From contig NZ_NOXS01000029.1 in assembly GCF_002251735.1 (NCBI RefSeq), positions 1-64,000 on the forward strand: DNA of 64,000 nt, in the 5' to 3' direction. This stretch comes from Elstera cyanobacteriorum. GTDB taxonomy: Bacteria; Pseudomonadota; Alphaproteobacteria; Elsterales; Elsteraceae. The translations under genes and the position numbers were made by a program. The notes under the pieces are model-generated. The model was not told where the DNA came from. It did no database searches and saw nothing but the letters and a program-made list of their open reading frames with translations. Below, in pieces: positions 1-6,452 of the stretch (positions are counted from its first letter, which is position 1; every line of letters begins with the position of its first letter).

Positions 1-47
1 TCTCCCCCATCGTCCCCGCAACGGTCTGTTGCGCGGTCTGCGGGGCC
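1..47. repeat. 47-bp direct repeat, left copy (5' part of a second HlyC-like gene)
   Basis: Bases 1-47 are identical to bases 1138-1184, and identity stops abruptly at 47/1184. On the minus strand both copies encode the same peptide APQTAQQTVAGTMGE, the N-terminal part of the toxin-activating acyltransferase at 818-1201. The repeat runs off the window edge, so the left copy may be a whole second acyltransferase gene or a truncated one. Upstream of this copy the frame continues without an ATG to an in-frame TAA, so its start may be the ATG at 10-8 or lie in a different fusion. Confidence 0.85.
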
Positions 48-323
48 GAATCGGTTACAGTCGTCAGATAAAAATCCTTCGCATTTTAACGAGATATTAA
101 CGAACACAGCTTCGGTTGCAATCAGAATCCAGCCCACCCGTCCTCAGGCTGCCAGCCGTTGCATCTCAGCCACAGCGTGGCGTCGGCGCACCCCGAAGTC
201 GACAAGCCGTTTTCCAATTTATGACAACAGTGTTGGTCGTAACGCACTCTTCTTATTTGAATCACTCATTGTTATAGCATCCTAGTTCGATGGAGATTTG
301 CGATCTGGGTCAAGGTTTCCGAA
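48..323. other. Intergenic stretch with a GC-rich coding relic
   Basis: No convincing gene is seen here. Most of the stretch is AT-rich, but a GC-rich island at about 144-218 reads on the minus strand as a short open frame ending in LVDFGVRRRHAVAEMQRLAA and a stop at 144-146. It has no start codon and is preceded in frame by a TAA. It looks like the 3' end of a decayed gene of unknown type. Confidence 0.3.
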
Positions 324-554
324 TCAAGAATGATGCCATGCATCAATAATTTTTACATATATCCAAAAATATAAGAAAGGCGATATAGCTAACGCAAATC
401 TAGTGAATATGCTTTTCGCTCTTATAAACAATACTATAGAAACAGGAATCCCTATAACCACATAAAATGGCCCCGAGAACATCACATAATATGCCAGCAC
501 CTCTAAATCCCCTCGAGACGATGACGTGAAATCCTCCAAACAAAGCGCGACCAT
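324..554 (-). CDS. Small two-helix membrane protein (paralog 2)
   Basis: A 76-residue protein of unknown function. After a short acidic N-terminus it has two hydrophobic segments, at about residues 22-44 and 51-70, separated by a basic loop. It aligns along its length with the neighbour at 606-815: both share an AYY/FAMFS-PFY core, an IGIPV motif and a P-F-YF motif in the second helix, so they are tandem duplicates. The gene is AT-rich compared with the rest of the window, which suggests recent acquisition. The start used is the ATG at 554-552; a TTG one codon upstream is also possible. It lies 51 bp downstream of its paralog and is probably co-transcribed with the acyltransferase. No family was recognised. 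Confidence 0.6.
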   Translation of the reverse strand: MVALCLEDFTSSSRGDLEVLAYYVMFSGPFYVVIGIPVSIVLFIRAKSIFTRFALAISPFLYFWIYVKIIDAWHHS

Positions 555-605
555 CAAAATATTAACAAGAGAGCCGAATTGAGACCTTACGTGGAAGAAA
601 ATTAT

Positions 606-815
606 TTAATATCCATAATTATACCACATTCTAAGTATCCTTGAGTATGCAAAAAAATAAAAAATCGGGGAAAACAATATAATAATCCTCCAATACCATT
701 TCTTCAATTTTATCAAAAATAATATAGTGACAGGTATTCCTATGAAAATATAAAAGGGCGCCGAGAACATGGCGTAAAATGCTAATGTTTCATAAAAACC
801 TCGATCAAAAGACAT
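606..815 (-). CDS. Small two-helix membrane protein (paralog 1)
   Basis: A 69-residue hydrophobic protein of unknown function with two predicted membrane segments (about residues 15-36 and 43-60) and a basic loop KLKKWYWR between them. It is a paralog of the 324-554 product. Its ATG is 2 bp downstream of the stop of the toxin-activating acyltransferase, and a GGAG ribosome-binding site lies inside the end of that gene, so translation is probably coupled. Base composition is AT-rich. Placement directly behind an RTX-type acyltransferase suggests, but does not show, a role in the same system, for example as an immunity or membrane accessory protein. Confidence 0.65.
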   Translation of the reverse strand: MSFDRGFYETLAFYAMFSAPFYIFIGIPVTILFLIKLKKWYWRIIILFSPIFYFFAYSRILRMWYNYGY

Positions 816-817
816 GG

Positions 818-1201
818 TTATTCTCCAACCTCAATCCCGGGCACGACGCTCTTGAGGTCGGCAATCATCGCCTCCGTATGCCCAAACGGCGCCACCAGGT
901 CGATCAGCCCGACGATCTCGCCGCTGTTCCACTCCGCCGGGTGCAGGCGCAGGATGCCGCCGTTCAGCCGGTCCCGCACCTCCGGCGAGACCTTCCCCCA
1001 CAGCGCCACACCAATCGGTTTCTGCGGATCGCGGAAGATGCGGTAGGTGCCCAGCAGCAAGGCCGGGGCCACGAACCAATCGAGGTCCGCCAGGAAGAGA
1101 TGCTTATGGGCGGGCGATTGCGACATCAGCCAGCAAATCTCCCCCATCGTCCCCGCAACGGTCTGTTGCGCGGTCTGCGGGGCCTGGGAGGTGGTCGGCA
1201 T
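818..1201 (-). CDS. Toxin-activating lysine acyltransferase, HlyC family
   Basis: A 127-residue protein of the HlyC/RtxC family, which moves an acyl chain from acyl carrier protein to internal lysines of RTX protoxins in the cytoplasm. Visible family features are GEICWLMSQSPAHKH with the catalytic-type His at residue 32, the stretch EWNSGEIVGLIDLVAPFG with the conserved Asp at 101, and a C-terminal APFGH block. It is shorter than E. coli HlyC (about 170 residues) but near the usual size of the short alphaproteobacterial forms. No RTX toxin or complete type I exporter is visible in the window; only an HlyD relic lies upstream. The ATG at 1201 was chosen because the frame upstream has no family similarity. 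Confidence 0.8.
   Translation of the reverse strand: MPTTSQAPQTAQQTVAGTMGEICWLMSQSPAHKHLFLADLDWFVAPALLLGTYRIFRDPQKPIGVALWGKVSPEVRDRLNGGILRLHPAEWNSGEIVGLIDLVAPFGHTEAMIADLKSVVPGIEVGE
1138..1184. repeat. 47-bp direct repeat, right copy
   Basis: This is the second copy of the repeat at 1-47, lying inside the acyltransferase gene 818-1201. The two copies are 1137 bp apart and in the same orientation. The AT-rich segment with two small membrane-protein genes lies between them. A tandem duplication or an insertion by homologous recombination would both leave this pattern. Confidence 0.85.
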
Positions 1202-1233
1202 CGTCAGGATCGTCTCCAGTCTTTCTCGTCGGT

Positions 1234-1362
1234 CTAGCGCTCGCGCAGCGCTTCCTGTTTGTACTTTTGCAACGGGGTGAGGAGATCGTCGAGCACGATG
1301 CGCTCGGCGGTTTTGATCGCCACCGCGACCGCCATACCCTTGGCCGCCGCCGCAATGGTGGC
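1234..1362 (-). pseudogene. C-terminal relic of an HlyD-type type I secretion adaptor
   Basis: This open stretch of 42 codons is bounded upstream by a TAA. It ends KGMAVAVAIKTAER, then DDLLTPLQKYKQEALRER and a stop. It matches the extreme C-terminus of HlyD-family periplasmic adaptors (pattern GM-V-IKT-R-V--YLLSPL----EALRER). All upstream domains are missing and there is no credible start. It sits 32 bp upstream of the HlyC-like gene in the same orientation, so an RTX secretion operon was probably truncated here. The break point coincides with the inverted repeat at 1361-1400. Confidence 0.65.
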
Positions 1363-1400
1363 TTAGAACTGCGTCCGTTGTAACGCCCACAGTTCTAAGC
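1361..1400. repeat. 11-bp inverted repeat at the break point
   Basis: GCTTAGAACTG at 1361-1371 and CAGTTCTAAGC at 1390-1400 are perfect inverted copies with an 18-base loop. The left arm supplies the TAA that closes the HlyD relic frame, and the right arm contains the TAG stop of the GST gene. It could act as a weak hairpin terminator for GST or mark an old insertion or deletion junction. There is no T-run. Confidence 0.5.
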
Positions 1401-2069
1401 CGGAACGGCTTGCGGGGCGGGAACCGGCGAAACCCCCTGCGCCTCTGCGGCTGTGATTTGGGCGGCCAGAGCGCGGCCATAAGCGGGCCGGGCCTTCAAT
1501 CGCTGCCAATAGGCCGCAACGGCGGGCAGGAAGTGAGCATCAAGGCCAATCAATTCCGCCAGCATCAGGGCATAGCCGACCGATACATCGGCGGCGGTGA
1601 AACGGCTCGCGACGAGATACTCCCGCGCCGCCAGATGCGGCTCCAGCGTCCGCAACCGCCCCAGGAACCATTTCGCATAGGCGTCGGCCACTTCCGGCAA
1701 TTTGCGCGCGTCCGGCTCGAAGCGGCCATAGCGCAGCACCAGGGTTTGCGGGAAGGTCAGCGTTGCCTCGCCGAAGTGCAGGAAGTTGAGATAGGCGCCA
1801 TACTCCGCCTCCTCCGGTCCGATGCGTAGGGGCGTGGGCGCGGCCTTATCGGCGAGATATTGGCAGATCGCCGCCGATTCGGTCATGCGTACCGGCCCGT
1901 CTTCGAACAGCGGAATGGTGCCGAGCGGGTTGACGTCAAGGTAAGAGCGCTGCAAAGCGCGCGGCGGGAAGGGCAGGACGATCAACTCGTAAGCCAGCCG
2001 CAGTTCTTCCAGCATCCACAGGGGCCGGAAGGAGCGGGCACTGAGGCAGTGATAGAGTTTGATCGACAT
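1395..2069 (-). CDS. Glutathione S-transferase family protein
   Basis: A 224-residue GST of usual length. The N-terminal thioredoxin-like domain starts MSIKLYHCLSARSFRPLW, with the likely glutathione-activating Ser at 10 or 13, and contains the NPLG-IP and TES-AICQYLAD motifs that bind glutathione. The C-terminal all-alpha domain carries YLVASRFTAADVSVGYAL, the GST N-capping box and hydrophobic staple. It probably conjugates glutathione to electrophiles or works in a peroxide or isomerase reaction in the cytoplasm. The substrate cannot be read from sequence. It stands alone between the RTX relic and the Rid/TetR pair. Confidence 0.85.
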   Translation of the reverse strand: MSIKLYHCLSARSFRPLWMLEELRLAYELIVLPFPPRALQRSYLDVNPLGTIPLFEDGPVRMTESAAICQYLADKAAPTPLRIGPEEAEYGAYLNFLHFGEATLTFPQTLVLRYGRFEPDARKLPEVADAYAKWFLGRLRTLEPHLAAREYLVASRFTAADVSVGYALMLAELIGLDAHFLPAVAAYWQRLKARPAYGRALAAQITAAEAQGVSPVPAPQAVPA

Positions 2070-2149
2070 AGTGCAAAATCCCCCCGATGTTTTGGCCAGG
2101 ATCGCACGGCCCTTCCCTAGAAGGCTAGACGTTTACGCCTGCGGAAAGA

Positions 2150-2542
2150 TCAGGGGATGCGGGCGATGACCTTGATTTCGAAATCGAAGCCCGCGAGCCA
2201 AGTTACGCCCACCGCCGTCCAATTGGGATAGGGCGGTGCCCCGATGAATTTTTCGCGCACGGCCATGATGGTATCGAACTGCTGGGCCGGATCGGTGTGG
2301 AAGGTCGTTACATCGACCACATCCGCAAAGCTGCACCCGGCGGCGGCCAGCACGGCTGTGAGATTATCGAAGGCCCGTTCCACCTGCCGGGCGAACTCCG
2401 GCTCCGGCGACCCATCGGCGCGGCTGCCGACTTGGCCCGAAACGAACAGAAGATCGCCGGACCGGATCGCCGCCGAATAGCGGTGCTGGGTATAGAGCGC
2501 TTGGCGGTTGGGATCGGCCGGAAAAATGGCGTCGCGCGGCAT
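2150..2542 (-). CDS. Rid family (YjgF/YER057c/UK114) protein lacking the RidA arginine
   Basis: A 130-residue trimer-forming Rid fold, with FVSGQVG and VVDVTTFHTDP near the usual places and the C-terminal FEIKVIA strand with its conserved Glu at 122. True RidA enzymes deaminate reactive enamines and imines with an Arg in a P-x-R motif. Here that motif reads YPNWTAVG (residues 105-112), so the Arg is absent. The protein therefore belongs to another Rid subgroup and its substrate is unknown. It is transcribed divergently from a TetR regulator, with three operator-like palindromes between them, so its expression is probably induced by a ligand of that regulator. Confidence 0.85.
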   Translation of the reverse strand: MPRDAIFPADPNRQALYTQHRYSAAIRSGDLLFVSGQVGSRADGSPEPEFARQVERAFDNLTAVLAAAGCSFADVVDVTTFHTDPAQQFDTIMAVREKFIGAPPYPNWTAVGVTWLAGFDFEIKVIARIP

Positions 2543-2568
2543 GGGCTTATCCTTTGGGAAGTTTTCAG

Positions 2569-2637
2569 ATACGGTGCGTATGTGGTTTGATCATATATAC
2601 GCGACGTATGTCAATTGAAAACATACGCAGCGTATGT
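2569..2637. promoter_or_regulatory. Triple palindromic operator for the adjacent TetR regulator
   Basis: Three related palindromes share the arms ATACG-CGTAT: 2569-2581 (ATACGGTGCGTAT), 2597-2609 (ATACGCGACGTAT) and the perfect 17-mer 2621-2637 (ACATACGCAGCGTATGT). Their centres are 28 and 26 bp apart. They fill the gap between the divergent Rid gene (start 2542) and the TetR gene (start 2650), as expected for autoregulation and control of the Rid gene. Confidence 0.75.
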
Positions 2638-2649
2638 GAAAGGGATGAT

Positions 2650-3243
2650 ATGGCAGGGAACCGGCGTCTGGCGCAAATGGCGGAAACCCGCGCCAAGCTG
2701 ATCGCGGCGGCGCGCAGGGCTTTTGCGGAGAAAGGCTATGCGGGCGCTTCGATGGACGATTTGACCGCCGAGGTCGGGTTAACGCGCGGCGCGCTCTATC
2801 ACAATTTCGGCGATAAGCGCGGGCTGCTGGCGGCGGTCGTGGCGGAGATTGATGGGGAAATGGCCGCGGAGGCGCGCGCTGCGGCCGCGACCGTCGCGAT
2901 GGCCTGGGATCGGTTGCTGGCGGAAGGCGTCGCCTATATCGAAATGGCCCTGCGACCGGAGGTGCAGCGGATCGTGCTGCTCGATGGTCCGGCGGTCCTC
3001 GGCGATCCGTCGCAATGGCCTAGCCAAGATAGCTGCCTACGGGCGACCGTAGCGGCGCTGACAATGCTTCAGGCGCAGGGGATCGTACGAGCGGTGGATG
3101 CAGAGGCGGCAGCCCGGCTGGTGAACGGCGCCGCGCTCAATGCAGCGCTCTGGGTCGCCGCCAGCGATGACCCGGCCCAGGTGCTGCCGAAAGCGGTGGA
3201 GGCCTTTACCTGCCTTGTGGAAGGGCTACTGGCCTCCCCATAG
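2650..3243 (+). CDS. TetR/AcrR family transcriptional regulator
   Basis: A 197-residue regulator. The N-terminal helix-turn-helix spans about residues 12-58 (ARRAFAEKGYAGASMDDL, then VGLTRGALYHNFGDKRGLL), a textbook TetR DNA-binding domain. The C-terminal ligand domain has the LDGPAVLG stretch seen in many TetR repressors of this subgroup. The ATG at 2650 was chosen because AAGGGA lies just upstream; a longer frame from 2554 would run through the operators. It probably represses itself and the divergent Rid gene through the palindromes at 2569-2637. Confidence 0.85.
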   Translation: MAGNRRLAQMAETRAKLIAAARRAFAEKGYAGASMDDLTAEVGLTRGALYHNFGDKRGLLAAVVAEIDGEMAAEARAAAATVAMAWDRLLAEGVAYIEMALRPEVQRIVLLDGPAVLGDPSQWPSQDSCLRATVAALTMLQAQGIVRAVDAEAAARLVNGAALNAALWVAASDDPAQVLPKAVEAFTCLVEGLLASP

Positions 3244-3258
3244 TCCCCGCAATCCGTC

Positions 3259-4443
3259 CTAGACGAGTTCGACCGCCATCGCCGTGGCTTCCCCGCCGCC
3301 GATGCACAGGGCGGCGATGCCTTTGCGCAGGCCCCGCGCTTTTAGGGCGTGCAGCAGCGTCACCAGGATGCGCGCACCAGAAGCGCCGATGGGATGCCCG
3401 AGGGCGCAGGCGCCGCCGTTGACGTTCAGTTTCTCGCGCGGGATGCCAATGTCTTTGGCGGCGGCCATCGCCACCACGGCGAAGGCCTCGTTGATTTCAA
3501 AGAGATCGACCTCGGTTGCCGACCAGCCGGTCTTTGCGAGCAACTTCCTAATCGCCGGGATCGGGGCGGTGGTGTACCAGGCCGGGGCGTGCGAATGGGT
3601 GGCGTGGCCCTTGATTTCGGCCAAGACCGGCAGCCCGTCCCGGTCGGCGACCGAGCGGCGGGTCACGATTAGCGCGGCGGCGCCATCGGCATTGGCGGAG
3701 GCGCTGGCGGCGGTGATCGTGCCATTGGCGCGGAAGGCGGGTTTCAGACCGGGGATACGCTCCGGCTGAACTTTCAGGGCGTGTTCATCGTTCTCGATCA
3801 GGAGTGCGCCGCCCTTGGCCGGAACGGAAATCGGCGCGATTTCGGCGGCGAACGCCTTGCTATTGATGGCGGCGCGGGCGCGGGTCAAGGTTTCAATCGC
3901 GAAAGCATCTTGATCGGCGCGGGTGAAGCCATATTGTTCGGCGGCAGCCTCGCCGAAATCGCCCATTGGGCGGCCCGGTTCATAGGCGTCTTCCAGCCCA
4001 TCGAGCGCCATATGATCGAAGATACGGTCGTGACCGGACCGATACCCGGCGCGGGCCTTTTGCAGCAGGTAGGGGGCGTTCGACATGCTCTCCATCCCGC
4101 CCGCCAGAATGATCTCCCCCGCCTCGGCCCTTAGGAGATCATGGGCCAGCATCACCGCCTTCATGCCCGACCCGCAGACCTTGTTGATCGTCGTCGCGCC
4201 CACCGCATCGGGAATGCCCGCGCCGCGCAGTGCTTGCCGCGCGGGGGCTTGGCCTTGCCCGGCAGACAGCACATTGCCGATGAACCCTTCGCTGAGTTTT
4301 TCCGGCGCGAGGCCCGCCCGCTCCAGCGCCGCGCGGATCACATGGGCGCCTAAGGCATGGGCGGACAGGGGGGCGAGGTCGCCCAGAAACCGCCCCAGCG
4401 GCGTGCGGACGGCGGCGGCAATCACGATGGGATCGGCGGTCAT
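3259..4443 (-). CDS. Acetyl-CoA C-acyltransferase (thiolase)
   Basis: A 394-residue thiolase of full family length, catalysing reversible condensation or thiolysis of acyl-CoA and acetyl-CoA. The acyl-binding nucleophile is Cys90 in NKVCGSGMKAV, the active-site His is His350 in GGACALGHPIGASG, and the second Cys is Cys380 in CIGGGEATA; NEAFA is also present. It is most similar in pattern to biosynthetic/degradative acetoacetyl-CoA thiolases (PhaA/AtoB type), but no PHB or ketone-body genes lie nearby, so the pathway is open. It is divergent from a TetR regulator with palindromic sites between them. Confidence 0.9.
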   Translation of the reverse strand: MTADPIVIAAAVRTPLGRFLGDLAPLSAHALGAHVIRAALERAGLAPEKLSEGFIGNVLSAGQGQAPARQALRGAGIPDAVGATTINKVCGSGMKAVMLAHDLLRAEAGEIILAGGMESMSNAPYLLQKARAGYRSGHDRIFDHMALDGLEDAYEPGRPMGDFGEAAAEQYGFTRADQDAFAIETLTRARAAINSKAFAAEIAPISVPAKGGALLIENDEHALKVQPERIPGLKPAFRANGTITAASASANADGAAALIVTRRSVADRDGLPVLAEIKGHATHSHAPAWYTTAPIPAIRKLLAKTGWSATEVDLFEINEAFAVVAMAAAKDIGIPREKLNVNGGACALGHPIGASGARILVTLLHALKARGLRKGIAALCIGGGEATAMAVELV

Positions 4444-4457
4444 GGGAACCTCGTTAA

Positions 4458-4496
4458 ATGATGATCATCATGTATTGGATTATAAATGACGGTCAT
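4458..4496. promoter_or_regulatory. Paired palindromes between thiolase and TetR genes
   Basis: ATGATGATCATCAT at 4458-4471 is a perfect palindrome, and ATGACGGTCAT at 4486-4496 is a second, related one (ATGA-TCAT arms). Their centres are about 26 bp apart, close to the spacing in the operator cluster at 2569-2637. They lie in the 77-bp divergent gap, so they are the likely binding sites of the TetR protein starting at 4521. Confidence 0.65.
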
Positions 4497-4520
4497 CCTA
4501 TAAAGAGTCAAGGAGGCACC

Positions 4521-5090
4521 ATGCGGGTCAGCAAGGCACAGGCAGAGGCCAATCGGGCGCGGATCATCGAAACCGCCGGGCGCTTGTTCCGGGAAAAGGG
4601 GTTCGATGGTATCGGTGTTGCTGATTTGATGAAGGAAGCCGGGCTAACGCACGGCGGCTTTTACGGTCATTTCGCGTCGAAGGAAGATCTGGCGGCCGCC
4701 GCCACGGCCCAGGCGTTTGCCGAAATGCGTGCCTATCTGGAAAAAACCGTTGCCCGGTATCCCGAGGATGCGTTCGAGCGGGTTGTGCGCGCCTATCTGT
4801 CGGAAACGCACCGGGCCGCGCCGGGCCGGGGCTGCGTTGCGGCGGCTTTGGGGCCAGAGGCCGGGCGCCATGCCCCGCCAGTGCAAGCGGCGATGACGGC
4901 GGGGATCGAAGCGCTTTTGGCCTTGCTCGCCCGCATTGCACCGGGGGAGACCGAGGCGGCGCGGGAGGCTAAGGCGCTGTCCGCCCTCACGGAGATGCTC
5001 GGGGCGATGGTGCTCGCCCGGTCGGTCGGCGATCCGGGGCTGGCGGCAAAAATCCTGAGGGCCGCCGAGGCGCGGATTTTGGGCGGCTAG
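4521..5090 (+). CDS. TetR/AcrR family transcriptional regulator
   Basis: A 189-residue TetR regulator. The helix-turn-helix lies at about residues 10-55 (AGRLFREKGFDGIGVADL, then AGLTHGGFYGHFASKEDL). The C-terminal half resembles the TetR_C subgroup that contains RGC-AAALGPE, common in regulators of lipid or aldehyde genes. AAGGAGG just upstream of the ATG at 4521 fixes the start. It is divergent from the thiolase gene, which it probably controls together with itself. Its end overlaps the convergent ASCH gene by 4 bp. Confidence 0.85.
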   Translation: MRVSKAQAEANRARIIETAGRLFREKGFDGIGVADLMKEAGLTHGGFYGHFASKEDLAAAATAQAFAEMRAYLEKTVARYPEDAFERVVRAYLSETHRAAPGRGCVAAALGPEAGRHAPPVQAAMTAGIEALLALLARIAPGETEAAREAKALSALTEMLGAMVLARSVGDPGLAAKILRAAEARILGG

Positions 5091-5491
5091 AGCTTCCGTT
5101 CGAAAATATGCACCAGCCGGAAGCGCTCGCAGACCAGTTCCATGTCTGGATGGAAACCGCCATTGCGCTCGAAAAAGCGGATATGCCCGTCACGCCACGC
5201 TTCATACGGCCCTTCACCTTCCGCCACGGCAAAAGCATCATCGACATCGCAGAAGCGGCGGATGGTGACATCGGTGGTTTCGATAGCGCAGGCGGGCCGG
5301 CCTTGGCCGTCCAGCACCACATCGCGCCGCCCGACCTGCGGCATCGGCTCGCCCGCCTCAATATCACGCAAGGCGCCGCAGGTGGCGGTTTTCTGACCAC
5401 TGAGAACGCGGGCAAGCAGGTCATCCGCCAATTCGGGCGAGTCGCCGAATTGGAATTGATGGGCGGTCGCATACTCCGGCGGCAGGCTCAT
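5087..5491 (-). CDS. ASCH domain protein
   Basis: A 134-residue protein made of one ASCH domain, a PUA-like beta-barrel proposed to bind RNA or modified nucleosides. The LSGQKTATCG segment (about residues 29-39) is the G-x-K-x-x-T family signature, and the C-terminal half has the typical W-DGH-RFFE and ELVCERF-L strands. Some family members hydrolyse acylated cytidines (E. coli YqfB), but the activity here is unknown. It overlaps the upstream deformylase-like gene by 4 bp (ATGA), so the two are probably translated together. Confidence 0.8.
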   Translation of the reverse strand: MSLPPEYATAHQFQFGDSPELADDLLARVLSGQKTATCGALRDIEAGEPMPQVGRRDVVLDGQGRPACAIETTDVTIRRFCDVDDAFAVAEGEGPYEAWRDGHIRFFERNGGFHPDMELVCERFRLVHIFERKL

Positions 5492-5994
5492 GGTGCGGCT
5501 CGGCGTTTCAGTTTCTCATAGCGTTTCACGATCCGCTCGCGCTTCAGCGCCGACAAGCGGAAAATCCAGAAAAGACCGTCGAGTTGATCGATTTCATGCT
5601 GAAGGCAGGTGGCGAGCAGCCCCTCCGCCGCCTCCTCCCGGGTGTCGCCGGTGATCGTCTGATAGCGCACCCGCACACGGGCCGGGCGGTCCAGCGCGTC
5701 GATCACGCCGGGCATCGATAGGCTGCCTTCGTCCTGCTGGCGGGTTTCGTCCGACGACCAGATGATGTCCGGGTTCACATAGGTGCGCGGCCCGTCTTCC
5801 GCCGAAAGTTCGATCACCGTGATGCGGCTAAGAACCCCAATATGCGGCGCGGTGATGCCCAGGCCCTGCTGGTCGCGCAAGGTGTCGAGCAGATCGGCTG
5901 CGAGGGTGGCAAGGCTTTCGTCGAAGACCGTGACGGGCGCGGTCGCTTGCCGCAGCTTGGGGTTCGGATAGAAAATCAGATCGCGCACGGCCAC
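5488..5994 (-). CDS. Peptide deformylase-like protein with altered metal site
   Basis: A 168-residue protein of the peptide deformylase fold and length. Normal enzymes remove the formyl group from nascent N-termini using a metal held by Cys (EGCLS) and two His (HExxH). Here motif 1 reads GLGITAPH (44-51; the usual final Gln is His), motif 2 reads EGSLS (Ser91 for the Cys) and motif 3 reads HEIDQ (133-137; Gln for the second His). The catalytic Glu134 remains. Two of three metal ligands are therefore replaced, so ordinary deformylase activity is doubtful. Alphaproteobacteria often carry extra deformylase paralogs; this may be a divergent one. It is coupled to the ASCH gene. Confidence 0.85.
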   Translation of the reverse strand: MAVRDLIFYPNPKLRQATAPVTVFDESLATLAADLLDTLRDQQGLGITAPHIGVLSRITVIELSAEDGPRTYVNPDIIWSSDETRQQDEGSLSMPGVIDALDRPARVRVRYQTITGDTREEAAEGLLATCLQHEIDQLDGLFWIFRLSALKRERIVKRYEKLKRRAAP

Positions 5995-6062
5995 GGCCAG
6001 TCTCCCTTAGGGCTATCGGCGCGCATCAAGCCCGGCGGCGTGGAAAAAGTCTAGCCGCGCGG

Positions 6063-6341
6063 TCAATCAGCTTCGATGGCCAATGGTGCCAGGCTTTTGG
6101 GATCATATTTTGCTTCGATCTTGCGGCCCTGTGGGTCGAAGGCCTTCACCTCGTAGCAGCCGTCATCGACCTTGATGCGGCTGACGCGATAGCCCTCCTG
6201 GGTCAGCCTTTGGTGCAGCACCTCGCGCGGTTGCCATTCGGCGACGGGCGCGTGGCAGTGGGGGCCGCCCGCCCAGGCGCCGCCGCTCAGCAGAACCCCC
6301 GTCACAAGAAGACGCCCGATCATCGCAGCCCATCCTTTCAT
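6063..6341 (-). CDS. Small periplasmic PepSY domain protein
   Basis: A 92-residue secreted protein. Residues 1-24 form a signal peptide (MIGRLLVTGVLLSGGAWAGG), followed by a single PepSY-like domain (REVLHQRLTQEGY, then KVDDGCYEVKAFDPQG and IEAKYDPKSL). PepSY proteins of this size are often periplasmic partners of two-component systems. It is transcribed divergently from the response regulator/histidine kinase pair to its right, a common arrangement that suggests it is a target or modulator of that sensor. Confidence 0.8.
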   Translation of the reverse strand: MKGWAAMIGRLLVTGVLLSGGAWAGGPHCHAPVAEWQPREVLHQRLTQEGYRVSRIKVDDGCYEVKAFDPQGRKIEAKYDPKSLAPLAIEAD

Positions 6342-6379
6342 TACCCTGCGTCAACCCTGCCAGGATAGTCTGACGCAAG

Positions 6380-6405
6380 CCTGACGGCGGGGCCTTTCCG
6401 TCAGG
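6380..6405. promoter_or_regulatory. Inverted/direct CTGACG repeats in the PepSY-regulator gap
   Basis: CCTGACGG at 6380-6387 and CCGTCAGG at 6398-6405 form an 8-bp inverted repeat. Further copies of CTGACG or GTCAGG lie at 6370-6375 and 6411-6415. They sit between the divergent PepSY and response-regulator genes and may be the binding sites of the OmpR-type regulator, or a hairpin. Confidence 0.4.
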
Positions 6406-6452
6406 CACCGGTCAGGCTGTTGCGCCAGACTGCGGCAAAGGCAGGAGGGGTG

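Noticed and set aside
48-323. MSDSNKKSALRPTLLS reading frame (minus strand, about 222-272) as a gene
   Set aside because: Only 16 codons, no ribosome-binding site and no similarity recognised.
1361-1400. Inverted repeat as the ends of an insertion sequence
   Set aside because: The arms are only 18 bases apart with nothing between them and no target-site duplication or transposase was seen.
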